Shown here: positions 35,595 through 46,282 of the stretch, piece by piece
Position numbering within the stretch: position 1 is the stretch's first letter
Layout of the letters: every line of letters starts with the position of its first letter
Assembly: GCA_003996215.1 (NCBI GenBank)
Contig: QJPP01000316.1
Location: 744,001-808,000, forward strand
Direction of reading: 5' to 3'
Source: Jaltomata sinuosa
Lineage: Eukaryota; Streptophyta; Magnoliopsida; Solanales; Solanaceae
Length of the DNA: 64,000 bases
The notes under the pieces: model-generated
The model's input: the letters and a program-made list of their open reading frames with translations, nothing else
Database searches by the model: none
What the model was told of the DNA's origin: nothing
Program-made: the position numbers and the translations under genes

Positions 35595-38542
35595 ATGGAT
35601 CGTCTTCTCATCTTTCTCTCTCTTCTTCTCTTCACTTTCACTCTCTTCTCAGGTAACCCCCTTCACTTAATCCTCTTATATAATCTTGATTATAAAAATT
35701 AAACCTTTTTTTTTTTTTTACTTACAGATGTACAGTCAACAACTTTCAAGATAGTAAACAAGTGCCGGCACACTGTATGGCCCGGAATACTAACCGGAGC
35801 TGACAGAGTACCCGTTAACCCAACCGGGTTCGTTCTCAAGAGTGGTAAATCCAAGACTCTCAAAATGCCCAGAGCTTGGTCGGGTCGGGTTTGGGGTCGG
35901 ACCCTCTGCTCCAACGACCCATCTACCGGAAAATTCACATGTATTACCGGAGACTGCGGCTCCGGCAAGGTGGAATGTGCCGGAGCTGGTGCTATACCGC
36001 CGGCGAGCTTAGCGGAGTTTACACTTAACGGCGACCAAGGTTTGGATTTCTATGACGTCAGCCTTGTGGATGGGTACAACCTTCCGATGCTTATAGTTGC
36101 TAAAGGAGGTACAAGAGGGGGATGCAGTGCTACCGGATGTTTAGTGGACTTGAACGGCGCGTGTCCTAGAGACTTGAGGGTTGCGAGTGGGAGTGAAAGT
36201 GTTGGATGTAAGAGCGCGTGTTTAGCGTTTAATGCTCCGATATACTGTTGTAGCGAAGCGTACAACACGCCTGACACGTGTCACCCCTCGAGCTACTCGC
36301 TCTTTTTCAAGCACGCGTGCCCACGCTCTTATAGTTATGCTTATGATGACAAAACTAGTACCTTCACTTGTGCCTCTGCTGATTACTTGATCATATTTTG
36401 CCCTCCACCTTATACCAGGTGAATTTACTTTTACACCCTTTCTATACTGTTATTTTTGTTTAATGTCTTAGTTATTTGAAAAAATTTACTAGTTATATGA
36501 TCTAATTATAAATGGTTAATACTTGAAATTCAGCATAGTAATACTTTAGAATGATATTTTTCTATATTTGAGAAGTCTTTAACTTTATAGTGGTCATTTT
36601 ATCCAGCATAAAAAGCTTTTAGGGGTCGTTTGGTATGATGGATGGGATAGACAAAGTTATCCCACCATATATAGTCTTGCGTTTTATCTCGGGATTTTTT
36701 TCCTTATCCCTAGTACCAAACGACCCCTTATAATCATAGTAACGTCATGGACTCGTGGTTTATTTAGAGTATGTGCCAACAAGTATGTCCTTTTTTTACG
36801 ACTTCGTGTTTAGTCAAACATTGCCATACAAAATGAAACCGAGGGAATTATAGTTAAATTGTGATAAAAAGCTTTGGTTGGCGAAGCCTACCTAAGCACG
36901 TGCTAAATCGGCCTGAATGTGGTGTTAAATGATTAATGAGTTCCATTTGTGTACCTCAAGAAAATGGAACAGGTGTAGATAATTTATATAGTCGACTTCA
37001 ACTAATTTAGAATCAAGGCATTGTGAAATTGGTTGATTGACATGATGTGATTAATGGACATTCAAATGAAATTTCTATTGACTAGTGACCAGTTCTTTGG
37101 GGAGGGAGAGGAGAGGTCCATATTCATAATAAAGGAGGATTTGATATTGGAATTTGTGGCCTGAGAGATTCATAAACACCCGAAATCCATGGAGCCAAAC
37201 CTCTTGCTTGAATTATGAAAAGATACACGGCAACTGATTGAACCACTTGAATTATTCAACTGAACTTTGATGCAAGTTATGCTGCTTGAAGTATCTTTTT
37301 TCTCAGATAAGGGAATTTACCCTCTAGATCAACTTGATTTCCTTTCCGCAGATGTTCTAACTCTAGTCTTTTGATAGTTAAATATGAAGAGAAGTCTTGG
37401 ATAACACGGCACCTAAACATGTGTTAAATCCTCCTTTTGTCTTAGTTGCAAGTTATAATTATGTTACTTCAAGTGAATGAAAACCAGTAGTCTGTTCTGA
37501 TAGCTGTACCTCGTATGACATTAATTAGTTGCCAATATAACCATAAATGATATTCTTCACTTAGGAGTTTAACCAAGCTTGTTTTGTACTTATTTGGCAT
37601 CTCCAAATCGATGCCTTTAATGCAACATCTTACTTCATCAAAATAAATAAATGATATTCTTCGCTACAGATAAAAAGTAATTCTGAGCATAATATAAACT
37701 TGGTTGCTTTGACATACCAAGAGGGAAGGTTGAATATTTAAACTTCTCATGTTACCCTTAAGGAGAATCTTTTATAGCCACACAAATGTGATGACATATT
37801 TAAGACCCCAAGATTTAAAAGTCCTTTTTTTAATCTATGTCACATAAATTGAAACGGTGGGAGTGTTAAAGAAAGAATAGCCAGCTTGTCCTTTAAAAGT
37901 TGGAGGCTATGCATTTATGGAGTATACACTTGATATAAGAGGTTAGAGGAGTAGAAGCAAAAGGGGAGGAGTATTAGTCATTCTCAAACAAAAAAAGTGT
38001 AGGAGTAATATTCATATCTTTTTCCATCACTCCCCCTCCCACTTTAGCAACTAAACATAGTGTAAATGTGGGGAGATATGCTAAAACCATTCATGCTTGT
38101 TGTAGGCACCCAAGTTAGTAATATGAATATGAATGTATTAGTTAGAGTTGGGCAGCGAAAATCCTACATTCTAGTAAGTAGGTTTAGCTAGATGGCTAGA
38201 TTAGGTCGTTTTCTAGACTTCATTGTTATAACATATGTGTGACATTCATGACATTCACACAGAACCTAAGGGGACTATACTTACAGATAGTTGCTGGATA
38301 GTTCTGAGCAAAATGGATAAGTTATCTGCTGCTTTTATGTCTGATCTGAAAAACCAATATGATAAATCACGAAATTTGTTACTTTGCAGTTTCAAAATAG
38401 ATTTAAAAACAAACTATTAAGCTCACATTTAATGCTGTTTGAATAAAAATTATACAGCCAGAAAGTGTTAGGAGCACGGAAGGATTCAGCTGAGTTGCCA
38501 CTGGTTAATAAAACCATGATGTACATCGGAAGGCATCATTGA
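35595..38542 (+). CDS. thaumatin-like protein (PR-5 family), secreted
   Basis: Three exons: 35595-35652 (signal peptide, MDRLLIFLSLLLFTFTLFSG), 35728-36418 (thaumatin domain) and 38458-38542 (tail SQKVLG...GRHH), giving 277 residues. Exon 1 ends at a GTAACC donor. The domain has all 16 cysteines, the WSGRVWGRT block and the DFYDVSLVDGYN acidic-cleft motif. Thaumatin-like proteins are disulfide-rich secreted proteins of defence and cell wall, some antifungal or beta-glucan binding. The third exon is inferred: AG/GTGAAT at 36419 is a donor, and CAG/C at 38458 restores Ser-Gln-Lys, the same residues as at the matching junction of the 53.5-kb paralogue. If the 2.04-kb intron is retained the protein stops at once after YTR. 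Which form is made is unproven. Confidence 0.85.
36622..36727. mobile_element. Tourist-like MITE in thaumatin-like gene intron 2
   Basis: Perfect 14-bp inverted ends GGGGTCGTTTGGTA / TACCAAACGACCCC, 106 bases in all, flanked by TTA on both sides (36619-36621 and 36728-36730). The TTA duplication points to the PIF/Harbinger (Tourist) superfamily. No coding capacity. Confidence 0.85.
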
Positions 38543-38789
38543 AGCGGTGAGTCTTCCATCCGACCATCTTTACTGCACATTATGGTGTCAGCCATGCCTA
38601 TATATAATTGCTGCACTATTGCACTTGTCTGCACTCTATAACATTGTAGCTGACCTTGATGGGCAACTTTCAGGCTAATTTACAAACAGAAGTTGAAGCT
38701 TTGGACTATCACGAACCCCAATGCCGCAGATTATTCTCTCATGTAAAATCACGTGTGCGGATCACGTCGATAACACTTAAGCCAAAGGG

Positions 38790-38898
38790 TCTATAGGAAA
38801 CAATGTCTCTACCTTCACAAGGTAGGGGTAAGGTCTGCGTACACACCACCCTCCCCAGACCCCACTTGTGGGATTACACTGGGTATGTTGTTGGATCT
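38790..38898 (+). repeat. TS-type SINE
   Basis: GGTAGGGGTAAGGTCTGCGT, ACCCTCCCCAGACCCCACTT and GTGGGATTACACTGGGTATG, then TTGTTG. This is a well-preserved 3' half of the TS SINE, with GTCTATAGGAAACAATGTCT as part of its 5' half. Located in or just after the 3' UTR of the thaumatin-like gene. Confidence 0.8.
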
Positions 38899-39247
38899 TG
38901 TCGATAACAAATGACAATAATTGTGTATCGGAGCTTGTAGCTTCTTATAAGTCTGCTACTTTTTCATTTTCAATACATTTTGCTCTCCATCGCTTTGGTG
39001 CTTGGGAGGATCCATAGTGTAGAGTTGTCTTCAGAAAAGAAGTTTTTAACTGTTTTTAAGTTGGGTCACAAACAGATTTATGCCTCCCTTTCAATGTATT
39101 TTTTGGTGTTAGGGCATGTGGTGGTAGTGGTGTTGTGGTGGACAATTCAAAGCATTTTGGAACTAGTTGAAAGTAAATATTAGAATTGTTTAACTGCCTT
39201 GAATAGAAATAGTTTTTTCCCGTACAGTTTTGGTATATGGTTAGTTT

Positions 39248-39713
39248 TGTTAGGACCGAAATAATCAGGTGTCATACGGAAGCTAGCAAAGCAAACCTCG
39301 AGAGACGCCAAGTAAGAAGACAAATGAGAAAATATAGCACAAGAGACAATAATTTAACGTGGTTCGGTCAATCGACCTACATCCACAACAGGAGATGAAC
39401 AATTCACTATATAAAAGAGAGTACAAAATATTGAGAGAAACAACCTCACAAAATTCACTCTGAATACAAAGGAGGTTCACACAAGTGACACCGTAACACT
39501 TGTGACTCACAAATTCTCCCCCTAAACAAAATTCTCAAAGCCCTTAAAACTACATTGTAGATGCTACCAAGTTAGGAAGAATGAACCTCTATTTATAGAG
39601 TCAAAAACCTTTTCTTACGATAAAAAGGACTAGTCAATTATGGAAGATTTGTGCTTTCCTTTACAAAAAGGAATAACCAATTATGGTTAGAAAATCAGGG
39701 CAAACGCCCAACA
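39248..39713 (-). repeat. solo LTR of a Copia-like family
   Basis: Read on the minus strand it starts TGTTGGGCGTTTGCCCTGAT and ends TTTCGGTCCTAACA. It has a TATA-like CTATAAATAGAGG and the block TTTGTTTAGGGGGAGAA, all with counterparts in the LTRs at 0.6-2.5 kb. No internal region or second LTR lies near, so it is a solo LTR of 466 bases. Flanking AGTTT / CGTTT is a four-of-five target duplication. Confidence 0.75.
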
Positions 39714-39983
39714 CGTTTTACATAATATTGTACGGAGATGAGAGCAACATTGAGCGAAGATTCATATAGCCGATCTCAACCTGGAGGAGTAGTTTTTGTT
39801 TGGTGTACGATTGATCAATGCAGTTTATTGTTTTCTACCAGTCAGTTAAGCTTAAAGCTTCTCTTATCTATTGTTGGTGATGACTTGGTTCACGTAGGTA
39901 ACTGGATAAATAATAATTTCAGTAAAAAGAAATTCATTATTGATTTTAACTATCATTATTAATCTAATTGCATTTTAACTTTC

Positions 39984-40082
39984 GAGGTTCTTCAAGACAG
40001 TACTAGTCATGATGAGTATGGTTAACAAATGCGCAATCAAATTGGATGTTATTGAAAATGAGTGATGCATGAGACAACCTAA
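39984..40082 (+). pseudogene. fragment matching the spliced end of the antisense gene remnant at 44.4-44.8 kb
   Basis: GAGGTTCTTCAAGACAGTAC, then TAGTCATGATGAGTATG and, after a gap, AATGAGTGATGCATGAGACA. This text joins two blocks that lie about 315 bases apart on the minus strand at 44811 and 44495. It encodes VLQDSTSHDEYG then a stop. It looks like a piece of a processed copy, but it is short. Confidence 0.4.
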
Positions 40083-40361
40083 GAGAAAATTCATTGGATT
40101 CAACTGAAAATGAATTCAAATAAGCAAATAAAGTAATAGACGGAGAAATGACATTGAATTCAATTGAAAATGTCATTTTCTTTTATTCAAATCGTAAGAG
40201 GACAAGAGATCTCATTTCTTCGTAAAAGGCTTTACTCTGCCTTTGGGGATCGGCCAGTTCTGACGCGACGGGGATCGTGGATATAACAACGCACCCACGA
40301 CAGAGCCAAGTGCAACTACAACCTGCTATATTTTTAGTAGTCATGTTTAGGTTTTAAGTCC

Positions 40362-40768
40362 TGTTGGAGTCCCACATCGGTGGGTTAAAGGGTCCTTGGT
40401 CTTGTTATTTGGTCTTGGACAATCCTTTCTCATCAGCTAGCTTTTGGGTTGAGTTAGGCCCAAGGTCCATTTCTTTATCATGGTATCAGAGCCAGGCCCA
40501 CCCAATTCATTGTTGCCGATGTTGACCCCCCCGCCTTATATTGTCCACGCTCCAGATGTCCATTCTTGGGCGTGCGGGGGAGTGTTGGAGTCGGAGTCCC
40601 ACATTGGTGGGTTAAAGGGTCCTTGGTCTCCTTATATGGTCTTGGGTAATCCTCCCCTCATAAACTAGCTTTTGAGTTGAGTTAGGCTCAAGGTCCATGT
40701 CTTGGGTAATCCTCCCCTCATAAACTAGCTTTTGAGTTGAGTTAGGCTCAAGGTCCATTTCTTTATCA
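40362..40768 (+). mobile_element. complete TRIM retrotransposon
   Basis: LTR 40362-40480 (TGTTGGAGTCCCACATCGG ... CTTTATCA), primer-binding site TGGTATCAGAGCCAGG (40481-40496, initiator-Met tRNA), internal domain of about 100 bases, polypurine tract GCGGGGGAG, and second LTR 40583-40768. AGTCC flanks both sides (40357-40361, 40769-40773), a perfect 5-bp target duplication. It has no coding capacity and depends on another element's enzymes. The second LTR is longer because of a 60-bp tandem duplication and an 8-base insertion. Confidence 0.92.
40639..40758 (+). repeat. 60-bp tandem duplication within TRIM LTR 2
   Basis: GTCTTGGGTAATCCTCCCCT through AGGCTCAAGGTCCAT occurs twice (40639-40698 and 40699-40758), essentially identical. 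LTR 1 has a single copy, so the duplication followed insertion. Confidence 0.9.
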
Positions 40769-40859
40769 AGTCCATTCTATTAATTGGATCAAAAAGAGTT
40801 TCATTTTAGATAATTTTAAGGAATTTTTACATAAATAATTTCTTGTAGATCTATTATTA

Positions 40860-42245
40860 CTCATTTTTAGGGTATTTTTTTTTAATTACCATCGGTAGCT
40901 TATATTTACTCATAGTAGCTGATTAGCTTTTAATATTATACCGCCGCTATAGCTCCGACGAATGAACCCTGCTGAAACAAAAAGCTCCCACAACAACCTC
41001 GATGAAGCTGTTGGTTGAACGAAATTTGCCAGAAAAGGAAAAGGGAAAGATGGATCGGAGAAGAGGCCGGCGGTAGTGTGGCGTTATTCATTTCGCCGGA
41101 GTCGTGGCAAGTTCGTGTGGCTGATTTGATTGCCTGGCAATTAACTTCGCCGGAGATGGAGTTGAAGAAGAAAGGAGGAGAGGGGCGTGATAGTGGGTGG
41201 CTGGTGGTCGGAGAACAAGAAGGGGGGGTTGTTCGGTGGCAGTTAATGTATCGGAGATGGCTTCTCCACAAGTGGATGGAATGAGTGGTGATGGTGGTTT
41301 GTTTTGGGTTGGTTGAAGCATATTAAACTCAAAAATTAGACCCACTTCTACATGTGAAGCGGCGCTGTGGGAGTGAGCAAAGGAATTGCATCTTAAGAAA
41401 TCAAAGTTTTATTTTTCAGCTTTTAAATTTAATTAATCTTTAGTTATGAGGTTTTAAAAAATTTAATAATTGAATGTTGTGAGAACAAGAACAAAAATAA
41501 GAAATGGACAATCTTTGAGAACTCTAATGGCTGAATACTGGACAAGAAAGTAAGAAAGAGGGGAGAAAGAGAGGGAGCCAAAGTTGGGTATAAATTTTTG
41601 AGAAAAAGACAAAAATATCCCTATATTTAATGTATTAGCAAGAAATTAGTAGGGACATTTTGGAGAACTCAAAAATGAGTAAAATGCTAACATACTACAA
41701 GAAGCATTGATTAACTCGTGGAATTGTATTACAACTCTATTAAATATGAATGATCGTTATAATACAATTTAAATTCAATATTATACATTATTATAAATTC
41801 GATAGTTGTTATTCTAGAACATATATAATACATTTTTAACAAGGTAAGCTAATTTAAGTAGTACAAAAATATTTGAAATTCACATATAATACTTATAATA
41901 CATTTGTATTAAAAATGTTTTAGTTATGTATTCATCACGTGCATTGAAACATTCCTATAATATGTATAATATATCGAGTTCAAAATGTATTACACTTGTT
42001 GTTTATTTTTTTCTCTTATTAATAATGTTAAAAACGTATTATACTTGAATTTCAAACATTCAGATACTATTCAAATTAGTTTATGTGTTAGTACATTAAA
42101 ATTGTGTTAGAAATGTATTTTATATGTATTTAACTGATTTTACTATTTTTGGTAAGAAAAATAAGGCTATAATCTGTAAGAGTAAAAGTTATACTATAAT
42201 TCATAAATAAGACTTTATAATACATAATTTATGTAAAAACGCCTA
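40860..42245. other. composite repeat: GC-richer segment plus TATAATACAT array
   Basis: From 40940 to 41380 the sequence is purine-rich on the plus strand with GCCGGAG motifs (for example TTCGCCGGAGATGGAGTTG) and frames of about 100 codons on both strands that match no family I know. From 41745 to 42240 it becomes AT-rich with many degenerate TATAATACATTT units. The order parallels 33.06-34.18 kb. I do not call a gene here. Confidence 0.35.
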
Positions 42246-42599
42246 AGTATGCTCAAGATTATATTTAAGGGACAAAATAAACACATCCCATAAACAAGAG
42301 ACAATTTTAGCTAAGAACTCAAAGAATTGGGGGCAAAAGAAAAACAAAACGAAATTAACTGCCATTTCAGCTAGTTGCTCTGTATCTCTCCATTAAACTA
42401 ATCGGTATGAACTATGAAATTCTGGTGATTTTCGCACTCGTTTAACAACCCCTTTAATGAATAACAACAAATCAACGGATTATAACCTTTATCAATCTTG
42501 ATTCCTTTTAAGATTTGCAATCTCATTTTTGCCCACTAACTGCTTGTGAAAATGCCTCAACCAATTTTTCGTTTATCATTTGTCGAATCATGTTGATAT

Positions 42600-42740
42600 A
42601 TGTTGGTGGGTACTTGATCCGAGGGTGTATCCGAAACAACCTCTCTACCTATGAGGTAAGGGTAAGGTCTACGTAGACTCTACCCTCCCTAAACACCACT
42701 TTGCGGGACTACACTGGGTATGTTGTTGTTGCTGTCTAAG
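42600..42740 (+). repeat. TS-type SINE, nearly full length
   Basis: GGTGTATCCGAAACAACCTC, then TATGAGGTAAGGGTAAGGTC, CACTTTGCGGGACTACACTG and GGTATGTTGTTGTTGCTG. It carries more of the 5' half than the other copies and ends about 75 bases before the COQ4 ATG, so it may overlap the COQ4 promoter or leader. Confidence 0.75.
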
Positions 42741-42814
42741 GAAATTAAGGATTTTGATTTCAATTTTTTGTTTCCTGGTTCAGTTTTTTTAAAAAAATTC
42801 AGAATTGGGTTGCC

Positions 42815-45800
42815 ATGATACAAGGTAGTCGTCTTCGGTTGAAAGGGTGGCAGCAGGCTGCTGTTGCACTTGGTTCTGCCGTGGGTGCGTTGTTAGATCC
42901 TCGAAGAGCAGATCTCATTGCTGCTTTGGGTGAGACAACAGGGAAACCAGCTTTTGATAGGGTTCTTGAAAGGATGAAGAAGAGCCCCGAAGGCAGAGTA
43001 AGGCCTTTTACTTTATTTGCTTATTTTAATTCATTTTCAGTTGAGTCCGATGACTTTCTCTTCTTATATATATATATTTGATTTGATCTTCCCATCACAT
43101 TGGCTGCGTGGTCTTTAAGAAATACTCCTATAATATTTTGTGAAAGGTTCTTTGTAATGTAAATTTCAAGGTGTTTGTGATTACTCTGTTTGGTTCAAAC
43201 GCTGTTTAACTACAAAATGGATAACACTTGCAATTATTTTTAATCTCATATCATAAGGAGTAACACTTCCTTTGATAAGCAATTATTTTAAATCTCATAT
43301 TATAAGGAGTAACACTTCCTTTGGTACTTGTTAAGAGTGTTCTGGCCTATGTTGCATGGACTTCCCGTTTGTGTTTATGTACCTCAAAACATTTATGAAA
43401 TGGGTATAGGCACTGAAAATTGATCCTTCAAATATAATGTTGCTCTGCTACCATGTGGGTCGTTTGGGGAGAAAGAAATAGGAGAGCTTGAAGTCTAACT
43501 TGAATTTGGTTTCTACAAATTAAGCGGAAAATTTGGGGTCTTCGTGAAGAGATGAATATTGCTTTATTCTGTGTCTGTGCCCCATTTTTTTGCTTTCTTG
43601 GGTTCTACCAAATGAGCTTAGAATTTGAGATCTCCATGATCTGGTGAGTGATTCAAATCCCTGCTCCCAATCTTTTATTCTCTTGAATATAACTTTTTTT
43701 TTGTTTTCTTATTTTATTCTTTTCCTTTTTTTCTTTAATTTGAGAACCTTGATGGGAATGAGGTTGTTGTCTAGCATACTAAGGACCCGCTATATTGCAG
43801 TCAAAATAGAAGCACAACTTTTTTTTCACCCTTGATGAAAAATTGGAAAAAATGCTAAAATCAAGACAATGTGTTTAGCATCTAAAGCAGTGTGCCTTAC
43901 ATACAAATGACCCAAAATCACTAGCTTTGTCTCTTTGATGTTCAGAATGCCATACTAGCCGAGTTAGCCGCCGCTCAAACATTGTATTTGGTTGCTTAAG
44001 TCAAGCTACTCTAAGAACCAATTCATGAATTGATAGCATGCCTTCATGAAATTTGGTTTACTATGCATCGATGCTCGCTTGTGAACTTTGCTAATGACTG
44101 ACGTCATTCTGAACAGGCGAAATCCACCAGTTTTGAGGATCTTCAACTCCCTTTTTATTCTGTACTGATAGCTAATGAAGAAATGAATTCTTAGAATTTG
44201 ATGATAAATGAAGTTTGTTTCTTCTCACTCCTAGCTTTTGCAAGCAATCTATTGAAGTCTAATGCCCAGTATTATGAGAAGAATGATCACCTACTTCTTC
44301 AAGTGCCAATTTAGGGATGTCTACTTGCCTCAATTGACTGAGAAATGGCTGCAGTTTGTAGTCCTTGGCTCCTTGCTATGTGCTGCAATCTCTTGAACTA
44401 TTTGTAGCTAGTTTAGGTTGTCTCATGTATCACTCATCTTCAATGACATTCAATTTGATTGTGCTTTTGATAACAATATTCATCATGACTAGTACCTCAT
44501 CCCTATGATACAACATTACAAAGCCAATCTCTGGCAGTTTACTGTGATAAGATGGCTCTGATTGGCGCAGTTCGTGCTTCTCGTTTTCTTTTATGTTAAC
44601 CAAGTACAAGGATTTCAGAATCTTTTTGAGAAAGAAGAGAGAACTTCTACTAGAGATTAGTTTGCCACTTTGGTAAATATGTCTGAATTCCAAAGTCACC
44701 ACATCAATTATGTTATACGCCTAAAGACGTTAGTATTACCAACATGCTGCATACAACCTCTTTGAGGAAGTATGGAGTTAGTCAGGCTCATGGACTCATA
44801 AACAAGGTACTGTCTTGAAAAACCCTCAGTCTTCTGTCAGTTTTCCTCGGAAGGATTCCAGTATCTTTACTTCCTTCCACCTTCAATGTATCATCACTTG
44901 AGCCTGGAGAAGTAACAATCATTGTCTGTTCAAAATCCTTGCTATCCGACAGCAACCCTGCTCATCTTTCCTCTTTCTTGAGCCCGGAGCAGCAGTAATT
45001 ATAGACTTCTCAAAATCCTTGCTATCCAGCAGCAACCCTGCCCATCTTTCCTCTTTTTTCTCCGGTGGAATTGACTTCTTTCGCAGCTGCGTATTACTGA
45101 CAAATTACTATCCCTTCCTCTGCTAATTGAATTTCTCTTACACTTTTATATTCTCCCCTTTTATCACTTAACACCATGTACCTAACTGAAAGCATTGTGA
45201 ACCTACCCATAGTTGTTTAAGACATGTGAAGCTTATGCGGTAAACAACATAGCTCAAGCAAAAGCTTGGAAATCTTAGCGTGTCTTTCTTCTCTCTTGAT
45301 TTCCTAATGAGTCTTTCTTTTTTGTCCTTAGCTGCAACAAATAGCCCAGTCTCTATTATGATTCTGGTCATCTTTCTTGTCTTATAATGTTTGGGTCTCT
45401 ATACGTCTGTATGATGGTAACACGTGCTAACTCTGAAAGAGCTAACAGTTATAAGGCAGATAGTGAACATACAGCTAGACAACTTTAGTGCTAGTCTTAG
45501 AAGTGGGATAGGAGTAAATTGTGTAAAATCTTATGGCTGTCCAGTTCTGCCCTTGTACTATCAGGGTACTATGACTATTTTAGTAGACGGCTGACATGAA
45601 AGCTTGTGATATATGTTTTTAGTGATTTGCCATTTTATTAGAGACTCACAATCTCATTTGGCTCTTTTCATTCTATCCATTTTAATGTTTTCTGTAATAG
45701 TTTGAAGTATATTTTCGTTTAATGATTGTAGATCTGGATGTATTCACACTTATATCTCAGGAAATACTGTTGGAGCGACCTCGTGTGATCTCTACAAAAG

Positions 45801-46282
45801 TAGGACATGCATGGGACCTATCTGATAACACTTTTGGGGCTGCGTACGCAAGGTTTATGGGATCTAGGAACTTTTCACCTGATGATCGTCCACCAGTGCG
45901 GTTCATGGAAACTGAAGAGTTGGCATATGTAGCTATGCGTGCTCGCGAGGTACATGACTTTTGGCATACCCTTTTTGGCCTTCCAACAAACCTGATCGGA
46001 GAAACAGCTCTAAAGGTGATCGAGTTTGAACAGATGCTACTCCCCATGTGTTTGATGTCTGTGCTAGGGGGTACAGCAAGGTTTAGTGACAAGCAAAGGA
46101 GCTTGTTCTACCAGCATTACTTCCCATGGGCGCTTAAGGCTGGAGCTCGTAGCACAGATCTTATGTGCGTGTACTATGAAAAACATTTTCACGAGGATTT
46201 GGAAGATGTTCGCCGTAAATGGGGAATAATTCCAGCTCCACCTCCTCCAAGACCAAATGCAACAATTGTCGTACCTCTTTGA
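42815..46282 (+). CDS. COQ4: ubiquinone biosynthesis protein COQ4, mitochondrial
   Basis: Two exons: 42815-42997 and 45761-46282, with a 2763-bp GT-AG intron (GGCAGA/GTAAGG, ATATCTCAG/GAAATA), giving 234 residues (Arabidopsis about 226). Residues read [20 protein letters not shown] near the start and [18 protein letters not shown] in the middle. That region holds the family zinc site H126-D127-x2-H130-x11-E142. The C-terminus is [11 protein letters not shown] followed by a short variable tail. COQ4 is a peripheral inner-membrane protein that organises the coenzyme Q synthome and has been linked to decarboxylation/hydroxylation of the ring carbon C1. No cleavable targeting peptide is obvious, as in other plant COQ4 models. 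The intron contains repeats and an antisense gene remnant. Confidence 0.93.
43230..43326. repeat. 49-bp tandem duplication in COQ4 intron
   Basis: GCAATTATTTTTAATCTCAT then AAGGAGTAACACTTCCTTTG occurs twice at a period of 49, with three or four substitutions. Non-coding. Confidence 0.8.
44440..45110 (-). pseudogene. antisense gene remnant within COQ4 intron (unidentified protein)
   Basis: On the minus strand, protein-like text reads [19 protein letters not shown] then [16 protein letters not shown] (about 45095-44985). After an 80-bp tandem duplication that shifts frame, it continues [20 protein letters not shown] and [11 protein letters not shown] (to 44811). A GT donor at 44810 and an AG acceptor at 44496 would join this to [17 protein letters not shown] and a stop (44440). 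The spliced form of the junction is seen at 39984-40082. The 80-bp duplication puts a stop (ER-stop-AGLL) in the continuing frame, so it is probably non-functional. I do not recognise the family. Confidence 0.4.
44898..45057. repeat. 80-bp tandem duplication in COQ4 intron
   Basis: TTGAGCCTGGAGAAGTAACA (44898) and TTGAGCCCGGAGCAGCAGTA (44978) begin two copies that share CAAAATCCTTGCTATCC and CATCTTTCCTCTTT. Period 80, not a multiple of three, so it breaks the antisense reading frame described above. Confidence 0.85.

Noticed and set aside
40362..40768. Cassandra-type element with embedded 5S rRNA
   Set aside because: The LTRs show no 5S rRNA promoter boxes; this is a plain TRIM.
40936..41345. 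ORFs of 85-111 codons on both strands
   Set aside because: Three overlapping frames on two strands with low-complexity text and no known domain. More likely part of a composite repeat.
45168..45371. 67-codon minus-strand ORF in the COQ4 intron as an upstream exon of the antisense remnant
   Set aside because: No link by splice sites or composition to the protein-like blocks at 44.4-45.1 kb could be shown.
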